Shown here piece by piece: positions 33,167-46,539 of a DNA stretch of 64,000 bases (position 1 is its first letter; each line of letters opens with the position of its first letter). The notes under the pieces were generated by a model, which saw only the letters and a list, made by a program, of their open reading frames with translations, searched no databases and was not told the origin of the DNA. A program made the translations under genes and the position numbers. The DNA is from Hyparrhenia diplandra (lineage: Eukaryota > Streptophyta > Magnoliopsida > Poales > Poaceae). The DNA lies in assembly GCA_015847255.1 (NCBI GenBank), contig JADLZK010008557.1, positions 1 to 64,000 of the forward strand, given 5' to 3'.

Positions 33167-36100
33167 ATTGGTAGAGCTAGCTTACCTTACCCAACTTTGT
33201 TTATCATCATTTAAGGTAGGTTATGCAATCAATCCACGTCACAGGCTTGTCAGCTCAATGTACAATCATCTGTCAGCCGCCGCCTAGCCAATCCGCATTG
33301 TCAATGTAAATATTTATATTTGCCTATACACCATCTAAAAAACATATAATTTTTTGACTAAAACATTATAACATTTTTATATCAATAAAATATTATAATT
33401 GTAATTATTCTATTATTTTTAGAAATAATACAATATATAAATAATTCATTGAGCAAATTCAGCATCTTGGTGAAGGAGGCTAGTGCAAACCAAAGGTTTT
33501 CCATCCATGGTCTCCGTGGCTTTTGGAACTCCTTTGGAGTAAATAATAGCCAGGGACTTCAATATAAGACTCGATTTACCCTGAACTAATTATTTGAATT
33601 TGAAAAACCCTCAAACTCCAATACTGTACAATATAGACATATTAACTTTGTAAACAAGATAAAATATCCACTCTTACCACTTTAAAGTGGTTTTATTGGG
33701 TATTTTTGCTAACTTGGTGGTAGGGCCAACATGTTAGGTGGTCTCTCTCTTTCTATTATATAAAATAATCTTAAATTTTTCATATGAAGTTGAATGCATA
33801 CAAGCTTTATATCAAAATTATAGAGCTCAATGAGATCTACATCTTTGTAGTTTTTAATTTTTTATTTGAGATCTTTTAGAAGCTCAAATATTCGTTTAAA
33901 ATTGTGATTTTGAAATTTCAATTTTTGAATTTTGAAAGGATAAAGGATATTGACATGGTATATATCAAAATTATAGCTCCCAATGCGGTCTATATTTTTT
34001 TATCTAAGGCAGTTTAGAGGCCCAAATATTCATTTTAAGTTCTTGGATTTTGATTTTTTTGAAATGACTTTGGATGTTGACATGATATATACCAAAATTG
34101 TAGGTCTAAATGCGATTTACGACATTGATTTATAATTTAAGCTAAGGTTTCAAATAAATGCATATTGAAGGCTCATAGAGGTGCCTTGTAGAGAGAGAAA
34201 ATTATATAGATCTAGACAAGAAAAACATAAAGAGTAATTGTTAACCATAAGCGAGATAGATATTATGCACTATTTATATGTATTTATATGTGTATTGTGT
34301 TAGGAAATAATGAACAAAGATAGAGAGAGCACAAAGATAAATAATTTTGATTTGTCGTAGGTACTAAACATGAACTTTCAATACTTAGGTTCTTAAGATT
34401 CTAGTCCATACAAAGCACGGTTTGATGAACTAGTATATTCAAATTTGTTTATATATCCCTGATCCCTGTGGAAACCGTTTTCCCCAAAATAGTATCCGCC
34501 CAACATGCCATGCCAAGATCATTGCTGCACAAGCTCGGCTTCCCATGAAAATATGAAATCAATGAAGCAAAGCATGAATCTCGGAGCGAGGGAGGAGTGA
34601 TCCAACACGAATCGTAAAGAGTAATTTTTGTTTTTGATTTTTGAAACGGCCTTGGATGTTGACATGATATATACCAAAATTGTAGCTCTAAATACGATGT
34701 ACAACATTCATTTATAATTTAAGATAAGGTTTCAAATAAATGCATATTGAAGGCTCTTAGACGTGCCTTGTAGAGAGAGAAAAAAATATATAAACCTAGA
34801 CGAGAAAACATAAAGAGTAATTGTTAACCGTAACCGGATAGATATTACAAACTATTTATATGTATTTATATGTGTATTGTGTTAGAAAATAGTAATGAAC
34901 CAAGACAAAGAGAACACAAAGTTAAATATTTTTTTGTCATAGGCACTAAACATGAACTTTCAATACTTATGTTTCTTAAGATTCTAGTCCATATAGAGCA
35001 CAGTTTGATGAACTAGTACATATCCTAATTTGTTTATATCCCCTGATCCCTGTGGAAATTAAACCGTTTTTCCCCAAAACATGCCACGTCAAGATCGGTC
35101 TTTGCTCAAGCTCAACGTCCCATGAAAAATATGAAATCAATGAAGCAAAAGCATGAATCCTGATGCAGGGAAGAGGAGTGATCCAGCACCCATCTTAGAG
35201 CAGATTTGCATGGGGGTCGGTGTTTTTGCGGTGTGGCATAGATGACAAATCTGGTCACTGCGGATCTGCTACAATGATACGTGTCGCAAGAGATAGCTCT
35301 ACTCACGAAACTAATCTGAATCAACACAAAATCTTTGCAGATCAGCGACATTTCATCGCTGTTTAAATAGCCAATGACGAAATGAAAATCACATATGCTA
35401 GCTAGATCCTGTATATATCCTTAATTGTATTTATCCCTTTTATTATATATTATTAGGTAACATGAGAGGAAACATGCACGTATGGTACCTTGAGACTGAA
35501 TGTCTGAATTTGTACAATTCATAATGCCCAAAGTAATTAAGTGAACAAGGTTTTACTAGTACTACTTGGGTTCCATGTGGGTGGCCGAGTCTCCAAGGGC
35601 CGGGGGTGGTTGGGCGTGTGAACAGTCAGCCGTACCTAATGGCTTTACACATTCTTTGACCATAGCACCTGCAAACAAATAGTATTTCATTATCAATCAT
35701 ACAGTATCAGATACTTCTGGTGCATGCATGGCATGCATCAGAAAGTTGGCAGGGCTGAGAACTGATCTGAGCCGTTGGATAGATGCATGTCCTAGCTAGC
35801 TATTCACACCAACTTAACTTTGATTGATTATAGTAATAAAACGGCAATTTATTAACTTTTGAAGCAATCCAAAACATTCGCAGAATGGAGACTGTTGACT
35901 CTTCGTCGTGCGTGTACTCGTTGTGGCGAACAAATGGAGCTAGATAGTTAACTAACCATGCATGACGACTTTATTAGAGAAAGCATGGCATGAGTCATGG
36001 ACATGGGGAGATATCATATTTTTATTCTACTACGCGGTAAAGAGCTACTCCTATGACATATAGTATCACTTTTGTAAAGTTGAAAGAAGACTTTATATTT
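33167..36100. other. AT-rich tail of unit B
   Basis: It mirrors 960-3920 of unit A, including the 590-bp tandem pair at about 34060-35190. No gene is supported. Confidence 0.55.
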
Positions 36101-36296
36101 GGCCTTGTTTAGTTGGTGAAATATTTTGGGTTCGGCAGTAGCATTTTTTGTTTGTTGTATTTGGTAATTATTGTTCCACCATGGACTAACTAGGTTTAAA
36201 ATATTCTTTTCGCAAATTCCAGCCAAACTATGTAATTAATTATTTTGTTTACTTACATTTAATGCTCCATGCATGCTTTTTGGGTTAAACATTGCC
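36101..36296. mobile_element. Old MITE, unit B copy
   Basis: It begins GGCCTTGTTTAG and ends TAAACATTGCC. It is the partner of 784-959. Confidence 0.6.
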
Positions 36297-36986
36297 TATA
36301 TACACTTGCTGAGTAGGTCAGTAGTAGTGCCCAACAAAGTTGACCATTGCCCATGCATGTCTGCTGTCTGCAGCATCTATGACAACGTGGATGACCGGAT
36401 ATGGTGGGCATGCAGCCGGATAAACTCCACCATCGATCTGATGACATAAAAAAACAGTTGAAAAAGTGCTGATGATGAGAGACTCGAGTACGTACTTCAC
36501 CACCAAATATATATATTCACCAGAACCAAATGACCGTGAAGATGATGATGGCAGGTAAAGTGCATGTAACTATAAAAAATCAAAACTAGTTAGCAGAGAC
36601 GTGGCAGAAGCTTATTTGGTAGACGGTTCGTTCCTAATAAGAAAAGGGCACGTAGCTAGGTCGGCCGAATCGTATGTAGCTTTACTCAACCGTGTGTCGG
36701 CTTTCAGTTTGCTTCGACACGTACTGGAGCCTAGAGGTCCAAGTGTTCCCATTCAACACAAGCACAACTGCATGGGCATGCATGCTGTCCTAGACTACAG
36801 TGATGGTGCTGTGTGCTTTTATAAAGTCGGTGAGTTTAGTTGGTGTGAAACGCGTGATTCCTGAGCGGCCAACAACACCGCCTGCATGCCTTTATTTCGT
36901 CGATCGACTGGTTTTCAACTCAAAGTCTAACAGATGAGCAGTAGGTAATGATGATACATGCATATATTATTTATTTATAATAATAA

Positions 36987-39900
36987 TCTTATTATTACTA
37001 ATTGGAGGCTCCAACGAAGGCTCCCACGTTAATTCTCACTAGATGCGCTAAAAAAATAGATAAATCAAAGAAATTCTCACAATAATTAGAAAGATCTAGC
37101 CATCAATTGATCGCCATTAATTGTAATAGACATTGGATCTTATTTAGTTTTTCTAAAAATTACCCACCTGCCATTATAGAAGTCCCGCATAGATCTAATT
37201 GAAAAGGAAGTCACGCACGGATCAACCTTCCAACCCTGCGCTATGCTACATCAGGATCCTTAGTCACGTCGATCTTTCCTGGGCTTCCCTCCCCACGCCT
37301 TGCAGTTTCTTGGAAGCTCTATCATCAGCCACGGAAGGGAGCATGTGGAAGTGCTTCGACGCATGCACTTGGGGCCTGCTAGCTTTCCCACTCTATGTTA
37401 CCGGCAAATCCTTCTACAGATGCATGCAGGTAATAATCTATTTTCAGGAGGTAGATGACAATCCGTCTAGCCTTTGATCAGTGTTGTTTGATTCATAGCT
37501 TCAGACTACAGGGACATAAGAGCACGGGGCAGTAGATTGATTCAATCTTGTGATCCACAAACTGACAAAGCGATGCTCTAAACTGAACGAGAACATCGCG
37601 AGACCACATCAATTGGACTGATCGTGATTCTGACAGCGGTACAAATTGAAATAATTGCCATCCCATTGAATTTTATCTTTTTTATGTGATGTTTTCTAGA
37701 AGAGCATGAGAATGTCCAGAAAAAAGGTAGATCCAGAATCTGAAGTCACCTGGGAAGAGTACAAATCTATGAAATTCACAACTCATGTATCACCATAACT
37801 GTTAGAGTTTGATGTTATTAGAATGTATGTGCTTTGTTTGATAGTCACACTGTCATCATTTAAGCTATAGCTATAGTCTAATGGTAAAACATCGATTTCT
37901 ATATGTCCATTGGTGCTAGGTTTTATATGTTGTTGGTCTATTACAATGGAACTCAAAGTTAACGTTTTGTTTCATGTAAATTTGTAAATTAATATTTACA
38001 TGCACCATACCTCAGTCCAGAAACTCTAGATTCGCTTGCTGTGTAAATATGTCATACCATGACATTGTAGCTGGATTGTGTAATTACTAACGTAAGAAAT
38101 TGTCTCTTTTCAGTTTTTGTTTTCCTAATCAATCTCCTCTTTGGGTCAACGGAGCTCCACGTTAGTTCTCACCGGACACGCTAGAAAAAGAGATAACTCT
38201 AGAAATTCTCACAATAATTAGAAAGATATGGCCATCCATTTGATTGTCATTTATATTAATAACCACTAGATCTATTTGACATTTTCTAAAAAATTACCCA
38301 CCTGCCATTATGAAAGATAACGTGCTATTCTATTTTCCTAAAAAATTATCCATCTGCCTTGCAATATTGAAAACTCTCTGTCTCAGGCTTAATATAGATC
38401 TGAATGAAAAGCCATCCCTTCCCATCTCACCTTACGTGATATTAGCCAAGCGCCGCTGCCACAGCCATCGGCCATAGTAACGGAGCTTCAATCAATGGAC
38501 GAAAGTAAAACAACCTTCCACGTTGGTCGCCAGACTGCCGGAACAGATATCAGAGACGGAGTCGCCGAGCCGCGCCAGGCTCGACACCTGATGGCCTAAA
38601 ACGTCGTTGTCTTGGCGTGGAAGAGGACAGCGGCGTCGGCTCACATGTCCGGCCTTCCACACCGGTCGCCGGACGGTCGGAACCGAGATCAAAGACGGAG
38701 TCACAGATCTGCGCCACGCTCGACGCCTGATGGTCTAAAACACCGTTGGTGTGGAAGAGCACAGGGGCGTCGGCTCACAAGTCCGGCAGACAAACAGGCA
38801 GGTATAAAATCAATCTTGACAGGTATATGATCAATCTTTTAATCTTCTTCTAACTTGTGGACTTGAATAATTTTATTTATGTATGTATGAGTGATTTTTT
38901 ATTTTTTATTCCAGTTCGTGAGTTCATTCAATGGCAAGAAGCTAATAATTAGCATTTGTTCATTAGTCCATCATATATGAGTTTTCTAACCTCTACCTCA
39001 AGTTCGAAACCTGATTCTACCAAAGCCGCCCGGTTTATGATATTAATCACCTTCCATATGATCCAGATGATATAATTAGGACATCCATCTCATTCAGAAA
39101 GCAGTGGATAAACAAGTAATATTGTAAGTCTACTCTCAGCTAAATTTTATTTGAACAATTTATTTATACCGAGATTCGTTGTTGCTTCAAGCATTATCTT
39201 TGAATATAAGGCTTATCATATTATTTAATATTTTTGGTTTTGCTAACTTAGAATATGGTTTACGAAATCATAATTGGTATACCAAATTATATAAGAATTT
39301 TTTCAGCAAACTTGCGGTAAAATCCTAGATTCGACACAGCTAGACATCTCGCAGCTAAACAACATCCTTTGTCAATGCATGGGTGGAGCTATAGGTATGC
39401 TACTCTTGATGCATGTACGTTGCTCTTGCTCAGTCATACTCTACAATTCTTGCTGCAGGTACGTTGTTGTTGCTACAGCCTGCAAGCACGCGAACTTTGT
39501 CAGATGGTGTGTTCTCGGCCTACATTATTGGCATAGATGAGTGCTATGTCAATATTAAGCTCCAGGTATGCTACCCTCGCTCGCTCATGCTACCGTGCAC
39601 CCTCGCCAATCTCTACTTTGCAGTTTTGCCGATATATACACATATGCAAATTAAAGTAAAGAACAAGTATGTCCCTGTGTTTATTAATAGGATTGAAGGA
39701 GGGAAGTAGATCTAATACTACGTATCTAGAAAAGGGTTCATCAAAAGGAAGAGCAAAGAATGCTAAATCTCCAACCGATAGATGAGGTAATCATATTTAA
39801 ATGACATTGCCATATATTAGTCAGTGTTCCATATATATCCATAAGCATGTTACTAAATTATTCTATTAGTAGAGGAACATAACTAAAATGAAGTAAAATT

Positions 39901-42214
39901 TTAAAAAATAATATATAATCACATAAAATGTTTACGTTGACTAAGACTTAAGGGTGCCTTCACTTCATGTTAATTCTAATGAGGTGAATTATAAATCATT
40001 TGGTTGACTCAATCATCATGATCAATAATAGACATTGGATCCATTGTTCTATAAAAAAATGTCCAGATCTACCATTATGTGAAGAATACATATATTAACC
40101 CTCTAATTTGCCTCTAATAAACTACCGAACTGAAAAATTATGAAAAATAATTCAAAATAATCCACTAAAATTGTATTTAAATTACGTAATTCCTTCATTA
40201 CATTAATGCAAAACTAACTCCCTAAATTACACACATATGTCATTACAAAAGATAAATAATTTAAAATACCCGCCTAATATTTTGAAAAAAATGATCAATA
40301 TCTAGCATTAGGAAAGATAATGCAAAATGACCCATGCGTGTGCATTCAAAGTACCCATAAATACAATTATAAAGTAAAATATAAATTAACACACTTAATT
40401 TGTATCCGAATAATCGTTGGGGAGAATGCTCCATGGTTTGAGTTGAAAACATAAATTTGTATCTAAATTACTCACCACATCCATTCAAAAAAACATACAA
40501 AAAATATGTCTCAAATCTACATACAATTACAAAAGTAAGCTATTGAGAAAATAATTTAATATCCATAAGTATGTGATGTGTGTTATGAATTACCAATTTT
40601 GCAATAGTTAAATTAAAAGTAAACTTAACTATATCTTCCATCATGTAGACCACACAAAGGTAGACAATAAGATAAATATTTATTTTAATAGTTTATCAAG
40701 GGTGCAAAAATGTTTCCTTCACAACCCACATAGCAAAAAGACACTAAACACTAACTTTAAGTTATGTTAATATTAATAAATTAAAATTTTCCCATGAGTC
40801 ATTATTCTAAAAAACTTTAAATTATGTTGTACAAAACAATTTAATTTCAAATTAAATTATGTGATAGTGTCGTGGTGCAAGTTGTAACGTATAATTGTGG
40901 GAGACTAACCTAGGAACTACAATCTTTTCAATAAAATAAAAAGATGAAGATTGTGAGTAAAATATAAAATAAGCACTAGAACTTCAACTTGACGAACTGA
41001 TAAAAGGAATTGCAATATATATACTAAAAGTTCAAGTTAAAGTGTAGATTCATGAAGACACACAAAGGTTGTTTTTATGCTACATGAAAAATATAAATCA
41101 TATAAATTCATAATAGAGGTCCTCAATGGAGCATCCATGTTATGCGTTACAAGGTCCACTAGAAAAAAAAAAATTTTTTTAGAAAGTCAATCAATAATGA
41201 TAATCTATGCTATTTTCTAAATAATTATCAAAATCTATGAATGAGTAAATCAGTATAAGGTAACCCTGAATCTTTAATATAGACATAATAGATGTAAACC
41301 CTTTAACTTACATCAAAATTATCACATATCACATTATTAAAAGTTAAAATATTCTCTTAAGTCCAAATCTGAATTGTCAAAGTATTTAATAAAAGAAAGC
41401 ACATATATATTTCTATTGGCAATATATTAAAATTTCATTAAAGTTAACATACATATTGTGCCATCATCTAGGTCAAATACAAGTGCGTTCATGAGGAATA
41501 AATACATATATTATTACATTTAAGAAATCATTAAAAATATTTTATAAAATAATGGTAACAACAAAATATTTAAAATTATTCATAACCATGATATATAATT
41601 TGTACAAATCATTACTTTAGATAATTTATACAATTTAACTAAAATAATTGATATATACTTATTCATATTTATAACTACTATTACATAAATAACTCTTAGG
41701 AAATAAAGTTTAAACATCTTGAAAAGTAGGGAGGGCGACACTACAGACTACAAGTGGCTATATCTTGACAAGGTGCAAATAGTCATTATAAGGCTTAAAT
41801 ATTAATATTCTTTCAGCTTAGCTACCGACCTAGATCTCCCGTCAATATATAAACTGATATTAAGAAATAAAACGTAGGTTTAAAGTGTCTATTTAGGCCA
41901 ACATAGTACTTGAGAATGCAATCTATGTAGCAATCAATAAGTCTAATAATGCCATAATGGAGAATGAAAATGTAGATTATCATGATATCATAGAATATAG
42001 ATGAAGCTCAAATAGATCAATAATTGATATAAGTTCTAAAAATAGACAACACAAAGTATCCAATTATGTCTATTGTGTTAGAAAATAAACAAAGAGAGAA
42101 AATATATTTTAATACGAGTCGCTTTATTATCCAAAGACATTAACACAGTAATAACTATACTTTTATCTCTTTTATAAGATTCGATCCGTGCGAGAGCACG
42201 GGTTGATGGACTAG
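36987..42214 (+). mobile_element. Non-autonomous Helitron, 5.2 kb, between units B and C
   Basis: The 5' end reads TCTTATTATTACTA. The 3' end has the hairpin CCGTGC-GAGA-GCACGG (42186-42201), followed by GTTGATGGACTAG and a T. It lies between A (36986) and T (42215), with no target duplication. The uninterrupted junction is seen at 60-110 of the window and at about 13440-13500. No Rep/helicase coding is present, so it needs a helper. It carries short GC-rich segments (37200-37480, 38400-38800) that may be captured gene pieces and about 2 kb of very AT-rich filler (39.9-42.1 kb). I recognise no gene in it. Confidence 0.82.
38513..38787 (+). repeat. GC-rich tandem repeat (about 137 bp x 2) inside the Helitron
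   Basis: Two adjacent copies run CCTTCCAC...GTCGCC, AGACGGAGTC, CTCGAC..CTGATGG.CTAAAAC and GGCGTCGGCTCACA.GTCCGG. The GC content contrasts with the surroundings. It could be part of a captured exon or promoter, but the frame is not convincing. Confidence 0.7.
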
Positions 42215-42316
42215 TAATAATAATAATGCATGTAATCATGTTTGATGCATACGTGGTGCAGGATATGATACACACTGTAATCCTCTATACACACAAACCA
42301 GGCCCTGGTGTTTCTG

Positions 42317-42324
42317 CTATAAAT
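42317..42324 (+). promoter_or_regulatory. TATA box of peroxidase C
   Basis: CTATAAAT, 92 bp before the ATG. The promoter is nearly the same as that of B from 25561 on. Confidence 0.7.
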
Positions 42325-42463
42325 ACCGGCCTGCTACCTAGCTCCAGGCAACAATAAGGCAACAAGCAAAGGACGCTCTGCACTCGTCTTGTGTGCTTAC
42401 CGCCAGAGGACGACCATGGCCACCACTCGTGCATCAGCAGCAGCTCCTGCTGCAAGGAGGTGC

Positions 42464-44127
42464 AGCTGCGTCGTGGCTCATACTATACCACAATTAGAAC
42501 TTCCACCTGCTCGCGTCGTCCTCCGAGGGGGCGACTCGGGCGGCCTCGTCGCTGCCGTGCTAGCACCCCCGCTCCCGGCCCCCCTCCGCCGCCATCGCCG
42601 CCCTTGCTCGCGCGGCGGCGGCCAGCAGCGTCGCACTCAAAAGGTGCGCGCCGCGCCCCTCCCGGTCTCTTCCTTCCGCCCTGCCCGCTCCCCCTCCCCC
42701 CTCCACCCCACCCCATTCGACGGCGGCCATGGCGGTGCCGGCAGCTCTGGCGGCCCGGCCGGGTGGTGGACCTCCGGATCCGGCCTCCTAGGTCCCGGAT
42801 CCGTCCTCCGCGGCCCCACCCCCTCCTCCCCGCGGCGATGCTTTGCCGGCCGGACGGCGGCCATGATGGCGGCCGCGTTCCGGCGTCCGGGCGGGTGGGG
42901 AACCCGGCGGATCCGGCCTCTGGGCCCTGGATCCGTCCCTCCTTCACCCGTCCTGCCCCGGCCCTCGTCTGCGGTGGCCTTGCTGTCGGGTCCGGGGCGG
43001 TGGTCGCGACCTCCGGTGGGCTGGGGCGGCCGGACTCTGCCCGACGGTGGTGGCTGTCCCCTTGGCCGGTGGTCGAGGACTACTCCGGTTGGTACACATG
43101 CTACACCTGCCGTCCGCACCACAGGACTGCTCCAGTTGCTTCGTCCATGGTGGTTTGCTGCCTTGGGTCTCCGGAGCCCAGGTGCCTCTGGTGATGCGGC
43201 AGTTGGCACACGCGGTCAGGGTGAAAGCCCTGCTCGGCTCTGCCGGGCGAACGACGGTGACGCCTTGGGCGCCACATCCTTCCGTGGAAGCGTCGGTTCT
43301 GATCGGTGTGCCTCCTCGCCTTGGTCGCGTGCCTTTGGGGCGCGACTCGGCATTAGGTTGGGCGTTCCCCAGCGTCGCCATGGTGGCGATGTTGACCGGG
43401 AACGCTCGATGTTGCACCTGCACCGCCGTGGTGGTGGGGTGGGTTGCGACGGTCGTCTCTTCACCTTCGGAGAGGTGCGGGTGAAAACCCATCCCATGTG
43501 GGATGGCGTCGACGGCGCCTCTGGCGTCGTGCCCTTCCTGAAGGCGGCGTCGAGCATCTCCTCCGTTCTGCGGCGCTTGTGTGGCTTGGGGGCAGCCCTT
43601 TGTCGTCCGTCGTGCTGCTCGTCGTGCTTGGCCTAGCTGCGCTTGTTGCTGCTCTTTTCTCGGTTAGTCCTAGTTGGTGTTGTCGTTGCCATAGCCTTTT
43701 GGTGCTCCTCGTCCGCGGTCCTAGAACTCTGTGACTCGGAGGGTGTCTTCATGTCGGTGCTCCTCGCCCGTGGTCCTACCTAAGTGACTCGGAGGTGTGC
43801 CTCCATGGCGGCGCTTCTCGTCCGCGGTCCTAGTACTTAGTGACTCGGGGAACACTCGGAATCACGTCTATCTATGGCAACGACGCCACTGGCTACCTTG
43901 GTGTTGAGTTTTCTTTAAAACTAGGCTTGGCTTGCGGGATTGTTTGGTGGAGGGTTTCCCGCCCCTCGTGTTTTTGCTTTTCGTTTGTGTTTTCGGGCCT
44001 CGTTGGTAATCCATGGATTACCAGCGTACCGTTGTATCTTTATGTGTAGGTCTATTGACCATTCCCCTCTGCTTAATGAAAAACGGGCTATATCCCCGGA
44101 AAAAAAAAAAAAAGCTGCGTCGTGGCT
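42464..44127 (+). mobile_element. 1.64 kb poly(A) retroposon in peroxidase C, with target duplications
   Basis: The insert is 42479-44113. GCTGCGTCGTGGCT stands on both sides (42465-42478 and 44114-44127), and a 14-base poly(A) closes the right end. The first 1.2 kb is very GC-rich with few stops. The rest is T-rich and ends in GCTTAATGAAAAACGGGC and the poly(A). It resembles the 5' and 3' untranslated ends of a grass LINE with the coding part removed. No endonuclease or reverse transcriptase coding was found. It inserted in the same orientation as the gene. Confidence 0.82.
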
Positions 44128-45424
44128 CTCCTCTTGCTCCTGGCGCTCGCCGGCACCTCGTCGGCGCAGCTGTCCACGGGCTTCTACTCCTACTCGTGCC
44201 CCGGCGTCTACGGCGCCGTCAAGTCGGTGATGCACGCTGCCATCGCCAAGGAGAAGCGCATGGGCGCCTCCATCCTCCGCCTCTTCTTCCACGACTGCTT
44301 CGTCCAAGTACGTACTCGAAATCACTATAGCTACCTAGCAGATGAATTCGATGCATGCATGTTGTTGTGCTGCTTCATTTGTGATCACCACATGATGCAT
44401 GCATGCATGTATAGGGCTGCGACGCGTCGCTGCTGCTGGACGACACGTCCAGCTTCCAGGGCGAGAAGATGGCGACACCCAACAACGGCTCCGTGAGAGG
44501 ATTCGAGGTCATCGACGCCGTCAAGTCGGCCGTCGAGAAAGTCTGCCCCGGCGTCATCTCCTGCGCCGACATCCTCGCCATCGCCGCAAGGGACAGCGTC
44601 GTCATCCTGGGTGGGCCGAGCTGGGACGTCAAGGTCGGGAGGAGGGACTCCACGACGGCGAGCTTCAGTGGCGCCAACAACAACATCCCGCCGCCGACGT
44701 CCGGCCTCGTCAACCTCACCTCGCTCTTCGCCGCCCAGGGACTCTCCCAGAAGGACATGGTCGCGCTCGCTGGTAAATACGTTGCACTATATTATTTAAT
44801 TACCTACCAACTTCGAGTAATAAATTTCTAAAACAGTTAACTCTCTTATTGTTACTTTTTACCATCTTCTGTAAATAACAAACTTGTAGTAACTATGACA
44901 TGTTGAAAACTACTTAGACATGTCCCAAAATGAACAACTGTAGAAGGAAGGAAGGAGAATAAAGCGATACTCACAGGCTTTAGACCTTTAGTGCCTTGAC
45001 ACTAAATACATATGACAAGCATGGTTACTTTTTGTTTTTGCATGTTATAAACCTGGCGATAATGCCAACTTCAACCAACTATCTCTTAGTCTAAGTTGAA
45101 AGATCAGTTTGCCAGATCAGATCGATATCTTTTAATTCGATGGAATACGAAAAGCAGTAAGCATATATATACATCGATATAAAGTCGATCTATATACATC
45201 GATATAAAGTCGATCGGTCCACATCTTTCCCAGCTAGATTGCAATTAACTACAACCACACATATTGTTCCTTTTGTGTCGCTTTCTAACTAGACTCAAAT
45301 ACTCTTTTCCTTTGTCATTATATATATTTATTTACAAAGAATCAACAACAACCTGTTTATTTTTTTAAAAAGAAAATGTGTTATGCTCTAATTTATTTGA
45401 GTAGAATGACCAATAATCTTCTTG

Positions 45425-45428
<4 letters not shown>

Positions 45429-45458
<30 letters not shown>
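45429..45458. repeat. (CA)n microsatellite in intron 2 of peroxidase C
   Basis: About fifteen CA units. Units A and B lack the expansion. Confidence 0.92.
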
Positions 45459-45462
<4 letters not shown>

Positions 45463-45928
45463 CAAATAAATAAACAGGTCAATCAGTCATTTCCTCTATA
45501 CTTTTGAATACTACTTAACTAATTTAATTTTGCCAGGTGCTCACACCATTGGGCTAGCACGCTGCACCAACTTCAGAGCCCACATCTACAACGACACCGA
45601 CATCAACCCCGCCTTTGCAAAAACAAGGCAATCAGGTTGCCCACGCACCTCAGGTGCAGGTGACAACAACCTGGCACCATTGGACCTTCAAACCCCGACC
45701 GTCTTCGAGAACAACTACTACAAGAACCTTGTTAGCAAGAAGGGGCTTCTACACTCCGACCAAGAGCTCTTCAATGGTGGAGCCACCGACGCGCTGGTTC
45801 AATCCTATGTTGGTAGCCAAAGCACGTTCTTCGCAGATTTTGTGACGGGTATGATTAAGATGGGCGACGTTACACCATTGACGGGCTCCAACGGCCAGAT
45901 CAGGAAGAACTGCAGAAGAGTTAATTAG

Positions 45929-46539
45929 TTCATTAAGATGATGAACTGCGAATGATAAACTATATTTCAGGCTTTGTTCTTCAGTTATACATGTTCAGTT
46001 ACTTTTTGTAGCTTTATATTTTTAACAATTGTGAAATCATTTAGTGTTGTGTTGATGTGTTCGCATGTGATTTTTTAAAAGAGGATGAATATGTATCGGT
46101 TGTTGTTTATATCATCTTTTTGTCAATATATTTTGCATGAAAAAAGACAATAAGTACTGGCGTGTGAAGTATATGCAACAAGTAAATATGAACAGTTAGA
46201 AGATGTCTCCTGATCGAGATTGTGCAGATTCACACACATTGAATATTTGATGCTCTACCGCATGGAGGATCACCTATGGCATGCATTTTCATGGCAAGCT
46301 ACGGCTTCGCCAAAATAACTAACAAGCATATACTCCTTAGTCCTATATATGATGCGTTTGTTGGTTAAGAGATAAACCTTGAGTGGCCCGGCCTCTTCCT
46401 GAGATGGCTTGGTAGACGTGCTTCATCAATTTCAAACAAGAAACTCCTCAGCTCTTGTGCTCTCCACTTGATCTTCTTCCGTACTTAATATGCGCGCATA
46501 AAGCATGCTTCCTCTTTCCCACTTCATCAATGAAATAGG
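45929..46539. other. 3' flank of peroxidase C
   Basis: Matches 27794-28375. No gene is seen. Confidence 0.6.

Larger units (their letters stand above)
42416..45928 (+). pseudogene. Class III peroxidase copy C, split by a retroposon in exon 1
   Basis: Exon 1 starts at 42416 (MATTRASAAAPAARRCSCVV) and is broken after 42478, inside the signal peptide. It resumes at 44114 and ends at 44307. Exons 2 (44415-44772) and 3 (45537-45928) are fully open and in frame, with RLFFHDCFVQ, VSCADILA-type (ISCADILA here), GAHTIGLARC and KNCRRVN. Without the insert the gene would encode about 330 residues. There is no in-frame ATG between the insert and the mature protein, so only splicing out of the insert could restore a product. 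Intron 2 holds a (CA)n run. Confidence 0.9.

Noticed and set aside
38513..38787. CRISPR-like or satellite repeat
   Set aside because: Only two adjacent copies of about 137 bp without spacers, in a plant Helitron. A simple tandem duplication.
42483..43492. Several long antisense frames in the GC-rich retroposon
   Set aside because: All are Pro/Arg/Gly-rich and overlap in every frame, as expected from very high GC content without stops. No homology is recognised.
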